A DNA stretch of 64,000 nucleotides from Pararhizobium sp. IMCC3301 (GCF_030758315.1 NZ_CP132336.1:3067001-3131000); one strand, 5' to 3'; numbered from the stretch's first letter, positions 43,921 through 52,921 are shown. Notes: generated by a model from the letters alone, not told the origin. Program-made: numbers and translations.

Positions 43921-45548
43921 GCAATTGCCCAAATTTCTGCGGCAGCTTCAACCATTCCATTTTGCCGAGATTCGATCTGCTCAGCACGCCAGTCATCCTG
44001 ATCCAGAATCTTTTTCGTCGTATCGAAAGACACCTTATTGTTCCGTTCGGAATAAATCTTCTTCTTCCGGTCGAACCCGAAATACTGCGCTCTATAATTT
44101 TTGCTGCCTGCAAGCAGGGCAAGGTTTCCAAGGCGGTGCAGCCATTTACGATGTGTCTCTTCGGTGAAACGCTCGCGCCAGTATTCTTCTTTTAATGCCT
44201 GTGGGAGCACATGCTCGATTGTGATCCTCCCACCATAGTTTTTTGTCACAGATTCATCCTGATCAGCCTCTTCAAGTCTCAGCAGAACAGCTTGCGCAAA
44301 GGGTTTGCCATAGACCTCGCCGTCGAGCAGGGCTCGAAACTCCTCATTCTGAGTATTATGGCGAAAAATCGATCTAATGTCGTCGGCCGATTTGCCCGAA
44401 CGTATTGCAGTGATCAATCGGAAATAAACAGTTAGGCGGGCGGTGAACCCAAGCCGCCTTATCCAGTTCTGATAAGTGATTTTTTCGAGGAAATCGATGA
44501 ACTCAAACTCTGAGATCCCATCGACCGGATTGTTGAGATAGGCGAGGAGTGGTGGCACCCACTCTTCGAACGCGACACGATGGAGCGAACGCAAAGAACG
44601 GCGCGCCGCAACATTTTCGAAGCCATTCTGCTGAATGCGAAGATAATTCCGTGCAGATGTCGTTATCCCGTCGAGGAAAGTAAACGGGTCTTCGCTAATC
44701 TCGATGAGCGGTTTGTATTCCTCGTGCAGCGTCTTTCGAGCCTTGGTCGCAGTGACTGAAGACCGATGGTGCGCCAGGAACTGATCCAGCCGCTCGATAC
44801 CAATTGTATCTTCGAGTTGCAGCCATTGTTGCTCAAGGTCTTCGCTCTTGGTCGTCTCGCCACCCAGTCGTGCGAACAACATGTTCTTGATTAAGTCGGC
44901 ATTTGAGAGCGGCATGCCGCGTGCGTTTAACACATTGAACAGGCGATATGCTGACTGCAAAGATGCTGTCGTAACGAAGACTACGTATACCTTCGTGAGA
45001 AGATAATTTGCAAACAGCTTGAGCGTTTTCTCGTCCTTTTCGGAGAGAAACTGGTTTATTGCAGCAAGGTTTTCCGCAATTCTAATTTTTGGCGCATCTT
45101 GGTTATTCTCAATCTCTCGAAAAATAGATTCGGTGATTTCCTGACTCGCCAAAACATGTCGGCGGAAAAAGCTTTGGTCTTTTTGGCGCAGTGTGAGGCG
45201 CGGCGTTTCTTCTTCGCCGGTCAGTTCATTCCGAGGAAGTACACGCTTTCCAAGCGCAGTTTTTGCCGGTTCGCTCACCGCGTCTCTCAATCGAGCGAAA
45301 ATGAGGTTCAGCGTAGTCAGCCGTTGCTGCCCGTCAACGACCTCGTACAACTCGTCTTTGCTTCGCTCGATCGTGATGAGTGACCCGATGAAGTATTCCT
45401 CGTCATTTGCTTTGAAGGCTTCCCATGCGTCGTCGAGGAGTTGTTCGACATTACCCTTTTCCCAAGAATAGGGGCGTTGATAAGGCGGAATTTCATATCG
45501 AATTTCATCAGTCAGTATTTGGCCAATTGTTCTTTCTGCGGCTTCCAT
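43917..45548 (-). CDS. GmrSD-like DUF262-DUF1524 restriction protein
   Basis: 543-residue single-chain GmrSD-type protein. The N-terminal DUF262 (GmrS) part has the family IPPYQRPYSW (20-29) and the DGQQR motif (72-76) linked to nucleotide binding or hydrolysis. The C-terminal DUF1524 (GmrD) part has IEHVLPQ, HRLGNLALL and a downstream Asn, the His-Asn-His pattern of the nuclease. Related enzymes cut glucosylated or otherwise modified phage DNA. The gene is intact and is translationally coupled to the hsdM fragment. Confidence 0.88.
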   Translation of the reverse strand: MEAAERTIGQILTDEIRYEIPPYQRPYSWEKGNVEQLLDDAWEAFKANDEEYFIGSLITIERSKDELYEVVDGQQRLTTLNLIFARLRDAVSEPAKTALGKRVLPRNELTGEEETPRLTLRQKDQSFFRRHVLASQEITESIFREIENNQDAPKIRIAENLAAINQFLSEKDEKTLKLFANYLLTKVYVVFVTTASLQSAYRLFNVLNARGMPLSNADLIKNMLFARLGGETTKSEDLEQQWLQLEDTIGIERLDQFLAHHRSSVTATKARKTLHEEYKPLIEISEDPFTFLDGITTSARNYLRIQQNGFENVAARRSLRSLHRVAFEEWVPPLLAYLNNPVDGISEFEFIDFLEKITYQNWIRRLGFTARLTVYFRLITAIRSGKSADDIRSIFRHNTQNEEFRALLDGEVYGKPFAQAVLLRLEEADQDESVTKNYGGRITIEHVLPQALKEEYWRERFTEETHRKWLHRLGNLALLAGSKNYRAQYFGFDRKKKIYSERNNKVSFDTTKKILDQDDWRAEQIESRQNGMVEAAAEIWAIA

Positions 45549-45738
45549 CTGCTGGTTTTCCCCTCAAGTTAATTTTATTAATGAAATATGGCATATTAAC
45601 CGAGCCAACGTGTCGCAGCCGTGTTTCGGCTAATGTAAGTGATTGGCAGATTGCTGCACAAGGCAAATCTCTGGGGATTGAGCCAGTTAAAGGCGCTGCG
45701 TGTGCGATTCCAGTTAAAAGGGATCCAGCCCCTGCTAG
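45549..45738. other. Island sequence between GmrSD-like gene and IS3 element
   Basis: A 190-base stretch flanking the IS3-like element. An open plus-strand frame starts ATG 45581 but matches nothing I recognise. With 47860-48031 on the other side it may be parts of a gene split by the insertion sequence. Confidence 0.3.
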
Positions 45739-45768
45739 TGACGTGCTCTCCTGATTGTACCCGTTTAA

Positions 45769-46702
45769 GAGGCCAACCGAAAATTATGTTGAGTGATTTC
45801 AGCAAGTTGTGATTCTCTGTTGTTTGCAAAGACAATGGAGGATCGGATGGCTTGGACTGAAATCACTCGGAAGCAATATGACCGCAGATACTTGCGCTAT
45901 GCAAGCGATTGTACGGACGAGGAATGGGCGTTGATCGTGCCGTTCATGCCTGCGCCGAGCAAGGTCGGTCGACCGCGCAAATGGCCGATGCGCGAGATAT
46001 GGAACGCGATCCAGTATATAGCGGCGTCGGGCTGCCAGTGGGCGATGCTGCCAAAAGACTTCCCGCCCTTCACAACGGTCCAGCACTATTTCTACCGATT
46101 ACGCGACAGCGGCCTGCTCGACATCATCAACGAAACGCTGGTCATGTCCGCGCGCCTTTTGGCCGGCCGCGCGGCAGAGCCGACAGCGGGTGTGATCGAC
46201 AGCCAAAGCGTGAAAACCACGGAAAGCGGCGGCCCGCGCGGCTTTGATGCGGGCAAGAAGATCACAGGCCGCAAGCGTCACATCCTCACTGATACACAAG
46301 GCAATATGCTGGGCGCGATCACGCACACCGCCGATATACAGGACAGGGATGGCGCACCGGACGCCATCGCATACACGAAAGAGAGCTTCCCCAGCCTTGC
46401 CCATCTGTTTGCAGATGGCGGTTATGCTGGGCAAAAGCTGAAAACTGTTCTTCAAAACATGGATGGGCCGACCATCGAGATCGTCAAACGCCCCGATGGT
46501 GCAAAAGGATTTGTTGTTATTGCAAGGCGCTGGGTTGTCGAGCGCACATTTGCCTGGCTTGGAAGATGTCGTCGCTTGGCAAAAGACTGGGAGGCAACCG
46601 TAGCATCTTCCGAAGCGTGGCTGCTCATCGCATCCATCCGGCGCACCACCCGCCTTATCGCAAGGACTTGAAATCAATGCGTATTAATTTTGAGTCGGGC
46701 TC
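45769..46702 (+). mobile_element. IS5-family insertion sequence nested in the IS3 element
   Basis: A 934-base element with imperfect terminal repeats: GAGGCCAACCGAAAATTA at 45769 and the reverse complement of GAGCCCGACTCAAAATTA ending at 46702. It is flanked on both sides by TAA (45766-45768, 46703-46705), a 3-bp target duplication. It landed exactly in the stop codon of the IS3 orfB. Confidence 0.88.
45847..46671 (+). CDS. IS5-family transposase (DDE)
   Basis: 274-residue transposase with an N-terminal DUF4096-type domain (DEEWALIVPFMP, IWNAIQYIAASGCQWAMLP). The DDE core has VIDSQSVKTTESGGPRG, FADGGYAG and the Y-R-E region VVERTFAWLGRCRRLAKDWE. All parts appear intact, in one frame. ATG 45847 with GGAGG five bases upstream was preferred to ATG 45835. 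The element could still be active. Confidence 0.92.
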   Translation: MAWTEITRKQYDRRYLRYASDCTDEEWALIVPFMPAPSKVGRPRKWPMREIWNAIQYIAASGCQWAMLPKDFPPFTTVQHYFYRLRDSGLLDIINETLVMSARLLAGRAAEPTAGVIDSQSVKTTESGGPRGFDAGKKITGRKRHILTDTQGNMLGAITHTADIQDRDGAPDAIAYTKESFPSLAHLFADGGYAGQKLKTVLQNMDGPTIEIVKRPDGAKGFVVIARRWVVERTFAWLGRCRRLAKDWEATVASSEAWLLIASIRRTTRLIART

Positions 46703-47504
46703 TAAGAGTTAGCCCTATTCCAGTTTTGGTCTTGTGACCGGGTTACAAATTCGTGGGGTGTGAGCCCGTTCAGGCTCGTATGTGGCCTTTCTGTGTTGTA
46801 GTCAATTTTCCATTCTTCGATCATGTTGCGTGCAGTTGGCAAGTTTGAGAACAAGTGCTCGTTCAAACATTCATCCCTCAAGCGCCCATTGAAGCTTTCG
46901 ACAAAGCCGTTTTGCATCGGTTTTCCAGGCGCAATGTAATGCCACTCAACCTGGCGTTCTTGTTGCCATTTCAGAATAGCATTGGATATGAGTTCCGTTC
47001 CATTGTCAGAGACGATCATGCAGAGATAGCCCCGGCGTTCAGCGATGAGGTCCAGTTCACGCACAACACGCGTTCCTGACAGCGAGTTGTCGACAACGGT
47101 TGCCAAACATTCCCGACTGAAGTCGTCTATCACACACAGGATGTGGAACCTGCGTCCATCTACCAATGTGTCAGACACAAAGTCCAAGCTCCAACGTTGA
47201 TTGCCATGGGTGCCCTGGTGCCCAAGGCGCACTTTCGGCCACCACGTTTGCGCACAGTGAGCCGTTCTTCCTTGTAAAGCCGGTACAGCTTCTTCCAATT
47301 CAGTTCCCAGCCTTCCCGTTTCAGTAGAATGTGTAGCCGCCGATAGCCAAATCGTCGCCGCTCCGCAGACAGCTCCACAAGCCGCCTGCGCACTTCAGTA
47401 TCGTCACGACGTGTCGATTGATAGCGATAGACCCGAGGAGCAATGCCCACCAGTTCACACGCTTTGCGTTGGGAGTAGTTTTTGATGTTCATAGCCCAGC
47501 TCAC
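46702..47504 (-). pseudogene. IS3-family transposase OrfB, frameshifted
   Basis: OrfB integrase-like transposase in two frames. The upstream part (47504 to about 47215) has the HTH_21 segment [14 protein letters not shown]. The downstream part (from about 47220) has the DDE core: [27 protein letters not shown] and [13 protein letters not shown]. Compared with its family, a few residues between RAPMA and QRWSLDF are missing, which fits a small out-of-frame deletion near 47210. The copy is probably dead. Confidence 0.85.
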
Positions 47505-47527
47505 AACTCGTCTCTTCGAACTGGGCT

Positions 47528-47794
47528 TCAGAAGTTTTTTCCCAGCATTTCCTTCAATGTCGCAACATCCAACATCTGCTCTGCCAGGAGCTTCTTCAGT
47601 TTCCGGTTTTCTTCCTCAAGCGCCTTCAACCTTTTGGCTTCCGACACTTCCATGCCGCCAAATTTGGAACGCCATTTGTAAAAGGTAGCATCACTAATGC
47701 CATGCTTCCTGAACAACTCAGCGGCCGTCATACCGGCTTGATGCTCCTTCATTATGCCAATGATCTGGTCATCGCTAAATCTGGATCTCTTCAT
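47528..47794 (-). CDS. IS3-family transposase OrfA
   Basis: 88-residue OrfA: helix-turn-helix (FSDDQIIGIMKEHQAGMTA, HGISDATFYKWRSKFGG) and a C-terminal leucine-zipper coiled coil (ALEEENRKLKKLLAEQMLD). The 3' end carries AAAAAAC (47534-47540 on the minus strand), a likely -1 programmed frameshift site for making the OrfAB transposase, as is normal for IS3 elements. Confidence 0.9.
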   Translation of the reverse strand: MKRSRFSDDQIIGIMKEHQAGMTAAELFRKHGISDATFYKWRSKFGGMEVSEAKRLKALEEENRKLKKLLAEQMLDVATLKEMLGKNF

Positions 47795-47859
47795 CGTCTA
47801 TCTCCTCAATTGGGAAACAGACTAACTTCAAATCAGGGAGGTTTCAGGGGAGCACGTCA

Positions 47860-48031
47860 CATACGATGTAGAATTGTCTTGGGCACCTTAGTCGCAAGCA
47901 GATCGGCCATTGATTGATCGCCAAAGTCAAAAAATTAATTAGCTGCTACCTATTTGCTACCCAGCCGAACAAGTGAATCCGCAAGAGTGTACTGACAAAT
48001 CATTCAGATTATTGATATTGTTGGTAAGATT
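47860..48031. other. Island end next to tRNA-Met, no integrase seen
   Basis: A 172-base AT-rich stretch between the IS3 terminal repeat and the tRNA. A minus-strand frame from about 47916 (MADLLATKVPKTILHRM) runs into the IS element and may be the start of the gene it interrupted. I cannot assign it. Confidence 0.35.
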
Positions 48032-48108
48032 TGGTAGCGGAGGAGGGACTCGAACCCCCGACACGCGGATTATGATTCCGCTGCTCTAACCAGCTGAGCT
48101 ACTCCGCC
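48032..48108 (-). tRNA. tRNA-Met (CAT), elongator type
   Basis: 77 bases including encoded CCA. Acceptor stem GGCGGAG/CTCCGCT, D-arm AGCTCAGCTGGTTAGAGC, anticodon loop with CAT flanked by stem CGGAA../..TCCG, and T-arm GGGGGTTCGAGTCCC (shown in parts). The G1-T pairing suits an elongator rather than an initiator. Its last 40 bases are repeated at 42516, so it is an integration site. Confidence 0.95.
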
Positions 48109-48166
48109 CCGATCAGGGCCACAGGCGGGACGCCTGGAAATCATTGTCTGTGCAACGAATGAGGCG

Positions 48167-48196
48167 CATATAAAGGGCCGTCCGCATTGGTGTCAA
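48167..48196 (-). promoter_or_regulatory. Promoter of tRNA-Met
   Basis: TTGACA (48191-48196) and TATATG (48167-48172) on the minus strand, 18 bases apart, about 60 bases upstream of the tRNA. It is close to the alphaproteobacterial housekeeping consensus. Confidence 0.65.
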
Positions 48197-48258
48197 GCGC
48201 TCTCGGCGCGGCGATTTGATATCTCGCCGTCCCGGCTGGCGCCACGGCCCGGGCCGGG

Positions 48259-49464
48259 TCAGGCAATCAGGAAGTCAGCTGCGGTTTTGCGCACACCATC
48301 CTGCAGCTCGCCGGCTGTCGCAGCCAGTGCAGGTCGCTCGGTCGAGCGGATCCATCCGCCGCCAAGAACCCGGCTGCCGGCACTGTCATCTTCATAAAAC
48401 ACGCAGGCCTGTCCGGGCGAAATGCCATCCTGCGGTTCGCTCAGCGCGCAACGGATACCGCTGGCAGACGCGTAAAGAATTGCCGGCATTGGCGGGCGCG
48501 TGCTGCGCAGCCTTGCGAGGATCGGCAGGCCATCTTCCGGCAGGTCTGACAGCGCCTGGCTGCCGAGCCAGTTGACATCGCGCAAATGCACCAGCGATGT
48601 GGCCAGGGCCGCACGCGGGCCAACCACAACCTGGCGCGTAGCCGCGTCGAGCGCCACCACATATAATGGATCGGCGGCCGATACGCCAAGGCCGCGGCGC
48701 TGCCCGACCGTATAATGGATGATGCCCTTATGGGTGCCGAGCACAGTGCCGTCGATATGCACGATGTCGCCGCTTTCCGCCGCATCCGGTTTCAGCCGGG
48801 AAATCACATCGGCATAGCTGCCGGACGGCACAAAGCAGATGTCCTGACTGTCCGGCTTTTGTGCCACATGAAGGTTCAGCTCTTCGGCAATCCGGCGGGT
48901 TTCAGCCTTGCTCAGGCCACCCAGCGGAAAGCGGATGAAATCGAGCTGCTCCTGAGTGGTGGCAAACAGGAAATAGCTCTGGTCACGGTCATGGTCGAGC
49001 GGACGGAATAATTCGCGGTGCCCGTCAGCGCGCAGCTGGCTGCCGATATAGTGCCCGGTCGCCAGCGCCGCAGCGCCCAGACTTCTGGCGGTTTCCAGCA
49101 GATCTGAAAATTTGACGGTCTGGTTGCAGGCGACGCAGGGAATCGGGGTTTCGCCCGCCACATAGCTTTCCATGAAGGGATTGATGACCTGTTCACGGAA
49201 TTTCTGCTCATAATCCAGCACGTAATGCGGCATATCCAGCATATCGGCAACACGGCGCGCATCGTGAATATCCTGGCCGGCGCAACAGGCGCCCTTTTTG
49301 TGGGTGGCCTCACCATGATCATAGAGCTGCAGCGTCATGCCGACCACCTGATAGCCCTGACGCTTCAGGATGGCGGCGGTCACCGAGGAATCGACGCCAC
49401 CGGACATGGCAACAACAATGCGCGTGTCTTCCGGCTTTCCCGGCAAATCAAGACTGTTCAGCAT
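48259..49464 (-). CDS. mnmA: MnmA, tRNA-specific 2-thiouridylase
   Basis: 401-residue enzyme adding sulfur to U34 of tRNA-Lys, -Glu and -Gln. The PP-loop SGGVDSS is at 21-27, the first catalytic cysteine C110 or C113 is in PCVACN, and the second is in [10 protein letters not shown] near 207. GQRRGLGV and the C-terminal beta-barrel are also present. It is of normal length and in the same direction as the tRNA gene downstream. A 7-bp inverted repeat lies just upstream of the start. Confidence 0.96.
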   Translation of the reverse strand: MLNSLDLPGKPEDTRIVVAMSGGVDSSVTAAILKRQGYQVVGMTLQLYDHGEATHKKGACCAGQDIHDARRVADMLDMPHYVLDYEQKFREQVINPFMESYVAGETPIPCVACNQTVKFSDLLETARSLGAAALATGHYIGSQLRADGHRELFRPLDHDRDQSYFLFATTQEQLDFIRFPLGGLSKAETRRIAEELNLHVAQKPDSQDICFVPSGSYADVISRLKPDAAESGDIVHIDGTVLGTHKGIIHYTVGQRRGLGVSAADPLYVVALDAATRQVVVGPRAALATSLVHLRDVNWLGSQALSDLPEDGLPILARLRSTRPPMPAILYASASGIRCALSEPQDGISPGQACVFYEDDSAGSRVLGGGWIRSTERPALAATAGELQDGVRKTAADFLIA

Positions 49465-49863
49465 GACAAAGGTCCAGATGGTTCATATGCAAAGCAATAT
49501 GCATGGCCTGCATATAGTCTGACAATGACAAAACCCAAGCGGTTCCGGTCATTTTGCGGCTTTTTAGGCTGATCTGTGCGCCCGCGCAAGACCGGCCCCG
49601 CTGATCAGACGCCGTGATCTGGCGGGCGATGTGGCCGCAATTGCCGCATGACGCGGGCGCTTCAGTCCCGGTGCGAGCCGGTCACACGGCCAGTCGCATT
49701 TGCACTGCAGCTGGTTTTCAGTCTGCAGCGGCCAGTGCGGCCGACCGGTTTTCAGACAGTTCAAATTCTTAGCAAATCCTTACAGTCACCTTAGGCAAAA
49801 TTTAAGGCGTGAGCGCTAAAGTCGCATGGTCTGGTCACATCAGATTTGAGTGTGAGAGTACTG
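49465..49863. other. Divergent gap between mnmA and sciP
   Basis: No gene is seen in these 399 bases. ATATGCA/TGCATAT (49497-49503, 49509-49515) is a perfect 7-bp inverted repeat 33 bases upstream of mnmA and may be an operator. The AT-rich part near 49770-49810 probably holds the sciP promoter. Confidence 0.45.
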
Positions 49864-50136
49864 ATGACCGATCGCATAAAACCGCGTATCAAATACGTGA
49901 TCGGCCCCGATGGGTCGCCACTTACTATTGCTGACTTGCCTCCGGCCTCAACTCGTCGTTGGGTCATTCGCCGCAAAGCTGAAGTAGTGGCTGCTGTTCG
50001 TGGTGGACTATTGAGCCTGGAGGAAGCCTGTAACCGTTATACTTTGACGGTGGAGGAATTTCTGTCCTGGCAATTGTCAATAGACAGCCACGGTCTGGCA
50101 GGGTTACGAACGACGCGCATTCAGCAATATCGCTGA
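49864..50136 (+). CDS. sciP: SciP-like CtrA inhibitor (DUF1153)
   Basis: 90-residue DUF1153 protein matching SciP, the helix-turn-helix protein that binds CtrA and blocks its action during the G1 phase in alphaproteobacteria. The family blocks IKYVIGPDGSPLTIADLP, RRWVIRRKAEVVAAV and LSLEEACNRYTLTVEEFLSW are all present. The start is ATG 49864. An upstream in-frame GTG adds six non-conserved residues. It is monocistronic, with a strong terminator 15 bases downstream. Confidence 0.93.
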   Translation: MTDRIKPRIKYVIGPDGSPLTIADLPPASTRRWVIRRKAEVVAAVRGGLLSLEEACNRYTLTVEEFLSWQLSIDSHGLAGLRTTRIQQYR

Positions 50137-50150
50137 ACCGTAACAAACTG

Positions 50151-50179
50151 AAAAAACCGGCGGCGACGCCGGTTTTTTT
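50151..50179 (+). terminator. Intrinsic terminator after sciP
   Basis: AAAAAACCGGCG, a GCGA tetraloop, then CGCCGG and seven Ts. The A-run also pairs with the T-run, so it may work in both directions. It lies 15 bases after the sciP stop. Confidence 0.93.
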
Positions 50180-50473
50180 ATGTCTTCGCGCCCAGCGGTT
50201 CCATGTGCCCGGCAAATAGCCGGCTGACGACATAATTCCCTTGCCGGTCAGCGTGAGCGGCCTGCGGCAGTTGCTGCAGATGCGGCTGGCTGAAGGCATC
50301 TCGATCCGCGGCCTGCCTTCTATTCTGGAAGGTGTTGCGGAAGCCGACGCAGTGCCTGTGCGGCTGACATCCATTCGCTGTGCAAGCTGAAGACAGTCGG
50401 ATCGATCGAGAGCAGTTCATGATTATTTTGAAACATTTGATCGGAAACGTCTTCGCCCTGCAATCGCAAGGGA
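50180..50473. other. Gap after the sciP terminator, nothing recognised
   Basis: About 294 bases between the terminator and the end of the convergent radical SAM gene. Several short frames exist, but none is protein-like enough to call. Confidence 0.4.
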
Positions 50474-51820
50474 TCAACTGCGTAACTGCCCGCAGCATTT
50501 CTTGAATTTCTGCCCACTTCCACACGGGCAAGGATCATTGCGCCCGATACTGAGGCCCGGAAAACCCTGGTTCCGGGCCCGTGTCCAGGACATGACATCG
50601 CTCGCCTGGCCGCCCTGGTTGAGCCGGTGAGCCAAGTACCGCATTTGGGGCGCAACGTGGCGGAAGAATTGTCTGTAGGCGGCACAGAAATAGTTGAGCC
50701 CGGCCTCACCATCGGCCGTGATCGCGACGCGGTGTTTGGGGCAGCCGCCATTGCAGGCGAAACGGAAGTCACACTCCCGGCATTGCCGTGGCAGTGTGGC
50801 CGCCTTGGCCTGCCCGAACGCTCTCTGCTGATCGCCGTCAACAAGCGCGCTCAAATCCTCTTCCATGATGTTGCCCAGCCGGTAATCCGGATAGACGTAA
50901 TGGTCACAGGCATAGACATCGCCATTGTGCTCCATCGCCAGTCCGTTGCCGCAGGTCTCTGCAAAAATGCACAGGCTGGCGCCACGGCCGACCCATGAGG
51001 ACAATGTTGAATCGAACATCTGCACCGATATCTGGCCGACATCCTCGCACACCCATTCGTCGAATGTTTCAACCAGGAACCGCCCGTATTGCTCGGGCGT
51101 CAGCGACCAGTCAGTGACCTCGGTCGCGCCCGCGAACGCAGGCGAGACCAGCGAGAGGCCTGCTTCAGTCTGTTCAGTGCCGAGGCGTTCGAAAATCGGA
51201 ATATACTGATGATAGCGGCTGCCGATGCTCTTGAGGAACCGATAGAGCCGTGCCGGATCATCGACATTGTGCCTGTGCAGTACCGTCAGAGTATTGAACT
51301 CCACACCGTGTTTTTGCAGCAGGTCAATTCCGCGCCGCACCTGCGCGTATGTGCCCTTTCCGCCCTTGTTGACACGGTAGCGGTCATGCAGTGCGCGCGG
51401 GCCATCAATCGAAATGCCGACAAGAAAATCATTGTCCTTGAAGAACCTGCACCATTCATCATTGAGCAGGACGCCATTCGTTTGAAATGCATTCTCGACG
51501 GTTTTGCCGCCGGCATGAATTTGCTGCAAGGCGACAGCGCGGCGGAAAAAGTCGACACCGAGCAAGGTTGGTTCCCCGCCCTGCCAGGCGAAAATGACAT
51601 GCTCGCACGGCTGCGCAGCAATATAGCTGCGCACATAATGCTCAAGCAGATCATCCGACATTGCCCGGGCGGCGGGATACAGCGCTTCCTTTTCCAGATA
51701 AAAGCAATAGTGGCAATCGAGATTGCACAGAGCCCCTGCGGGCTTGGCCATGATCGAAAAAGGTACCGTGGTTTGCGCTGCAGTGCCTTGGGATCGCTGC
51801 TGGTTCAGATCAGGAGTCAT
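50474..51820 (-). CDS. anSME-like radical SAM protein with SPASM and SEC-C ends
   Basis: 448-residue radical SAM enzyme resembling anaerobic sulfatase-maturing enzymes, which turn an active-site Cys or Ser into formylglycine. The cluster motif CNLDCHYC (C32, C36, C39) is followed by FAWQGGEPTLLG and QTNGVLLND. A SPASM domain near 290-390 has the auxiliary-cluster cysteines (CGNGL, CRECDFRFACNGGCPKHR). The C-terminus is a zinc-binding SEC-C motif, RNDPCPCGSGQKFKKCC. No sulfatase is nearby, so the substrate is unknown. AGAAGGG precedes ATG 51820. Confidence 0.88.
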   Translation of the reverse strand: MTPDLNQQRSQGTAAQTTVPFSIMAKPAGALCNLDCHYCFYLEKEALYPAARAMSDDLLEHYVRSYIAAQPCEHVIFAWQGGEPTLLGVDFFRRAVALQQIHAGGKTVENAFQTNGVLLNDEWCRFFKDNDFLVGISIDGPRALHDRYRVNKGGKGTYAQVRRGIDLLQKHGVEFNTLTVLHRHNVDDPARLYRFLKSIGSRYHQYIPIFERLGTEQTEAGLSLVSPAFAGATEVTDWSLTPEQYGRFLVETFDEWVCEDVGQISVQMFDSTLSSWVGRGASLCIFAETCGNGLAMEHNGDVYACDHYVYPDYRLGNIMEEDLSALVDGDQQRAFGQAKAATLPRQCRECDFRFACNGGCPKHRVAITADGEAGLNYFCAAYRQFFRHVAPQMRYLAHRLNQGGQASDVMSWTRARNQGFPGLSIGRNDPCPCGSGQKFKKCCGQLRS

Positions 51821-52009
51821 GTTGCCCTTCTAGCGAGTTATGTTTTCAATGTCTCGGTAGCTCATGGCTAGGGAATCTCTGTTTAAACCGTTTTGCCGCC
51901 AATGGACATAGGGCGCAAGCAGGACACGCAGGATTATTGCCGAAGACAGCCGTAACGATCCGGCCTGGAGCCGCCAGGAACCTTTTCTGCATACCGGTGT
52001 TATCACCGC

Positions 52010-52921
52010 ATGAACAACAATAGCAGCATTACCAGAACCAGTTCCTCCCGCGGACCGGGATCGGCACAGATCACAGGCTTTTACGACGAAGATAGCGGCA
52101 GCATCCAATATCTTGCCGCTGATCCGGACACCAGGAAGGCCGCTCTGATCGACATTGTGCTGACCTTCAATCCGGCCAGCGCATCTGTCACTACCGACAG
52201 CGCCGAAGCGATTCTGCGCCATGTCGAACGCGAGGGGCTGGACGTGGAGTGGATACTCGATACCCATCCGCATGCCGACCATTTGATGGCGTCGTCATTT
52301 CTCAAGCATCGCTTGGGAAAGCCCAATGCGATTGGCGAAAAAGTCCTGGAAATCGCTGATCTGTGGCGCGGCCTCTATCACATTCCTGATGCATTCGACC
52401 CTGCGCGGGATTTCGACCGTCTGTTTGCCGATGGCGACAGCTTTAAGATCGGCTCGCTGCCGGTGCGGGTGATGTTGTCGCCCGGCCACACGCTCGGCTC
52501 GATCAGTTATCTGGTCGGTACCGACGCCGCTTTTGTCCATGACACTTTCATGCAGCCCGATGTGGGGACCTCACGGGCGGATTTCCCCGGTGGCTCGGCA
52601 GAGGTTCTGTATGACAGTTTGCAGGATATTTTGAGCTTGCCTGATGAGACCAGGCTGTTCGTCGGCCATGATTATGGAACAGATGACAGGGCTGACCCGG
52701 AATGGGAAGCGACGGTGGCAGTGCAGCGCGCCAGCAACAGACACATTGGCAAAGGTGTCTCGAAACAATCCTTTGTTGCTCAGCGCCAAAAGCGCGATGC
52801 AACACTGTCCCTGCCGGATCGCATGTTGCATGTGCTGCAGATGAATTTGCGCGCCGGGCAAAGTCCCAGCCCCGAAAGCGACGGACATGCCTATCTCAAA
52901 ATACCATTCAACCGGTTCTGA
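52010..52921 (+). CDS. Metallo-beta-lactamase fold hydrolase, persulfide dioxygenase-like
   Basis: 303-residue MBL-fold protein of the ETHE1/Blh type. The metal motif is THPHADH (HxHxDH), with SPGHTLGSISY and FVGHDYG supplying further ligands. The tail MLHVLQMNLRAGQ and the AYLKIPFNRF end are typical of bacterial Blh/SdoA proteins, which oxidise glutathione persulfide to sulfite. A rhodanese gene follows after about 100 bases, as in sulfide-detoxification operons. Confidence 0.87.
   Translation: MNNNSSITRTSSSRGPGSAQITGFYDEDSGSIQYLAADPDTRKAALIDIVLTFNPASASVTTDSAEAILRHVEREGLDVEWILDTHPHADHLMASSFLKHRLGKPNAIGEKVLEIADLWRGLYHIPDAFDPARDFDRLFADGDSFKIGSLPVRVMLSPGHTLGSISYLVGTDAAFVHDTFMQPDVGTSRADFPGGSAEVLYDSLQDILSLPDETRLFVGHDYGTDDRADPEWEATVAVQRASNRHIGKGVSKQSFVAQRQKRDATLSLPDRMLHVLQMNLRAGQSPSPESDGHAYLKIPFNRF

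Larger units (their letters stand above)
45739..47859 (-). mobile_element. IS3-family insertion sequence, interrupted by an IS5-family element
   Basis: Terminal inverted repeats TGACGTGCTCTCCTGA (45739-45754) and its counterpart at 47844-47859 (15 of 16 match) enclose orfA and a broken orfB on the minus strand. Removing the inner IS5 copy leaves about 1.18 kb, the usual IS3 size. No matching target duplication flanks it (CTAG on the left, CATA on the right). Confidence 0.85.
42516..48071. mobile_element. tRNA-Met-integrated defence island (about 5.5 kb, decayed)
   Basis: The segment is bounded by the 40-bp tRNA-Met direct repeats. It carries a HEPN/MltR-like gene, a truncated hsdM, a GmrSD-like gene and nested insertion sequences, and looks more AT-rich than the flanks. 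No integrase is visible: the space next to the tRNA where one is expected (47860-48031) holds only short open frames. I infer an island fixed by loss of its integrase. Confidence 0.7.

Noticed and set aside
46099-46677. 192-residue minus-strand frame
   Set aside because: It lies antisense within the intact IS5 transposase and has no family features.
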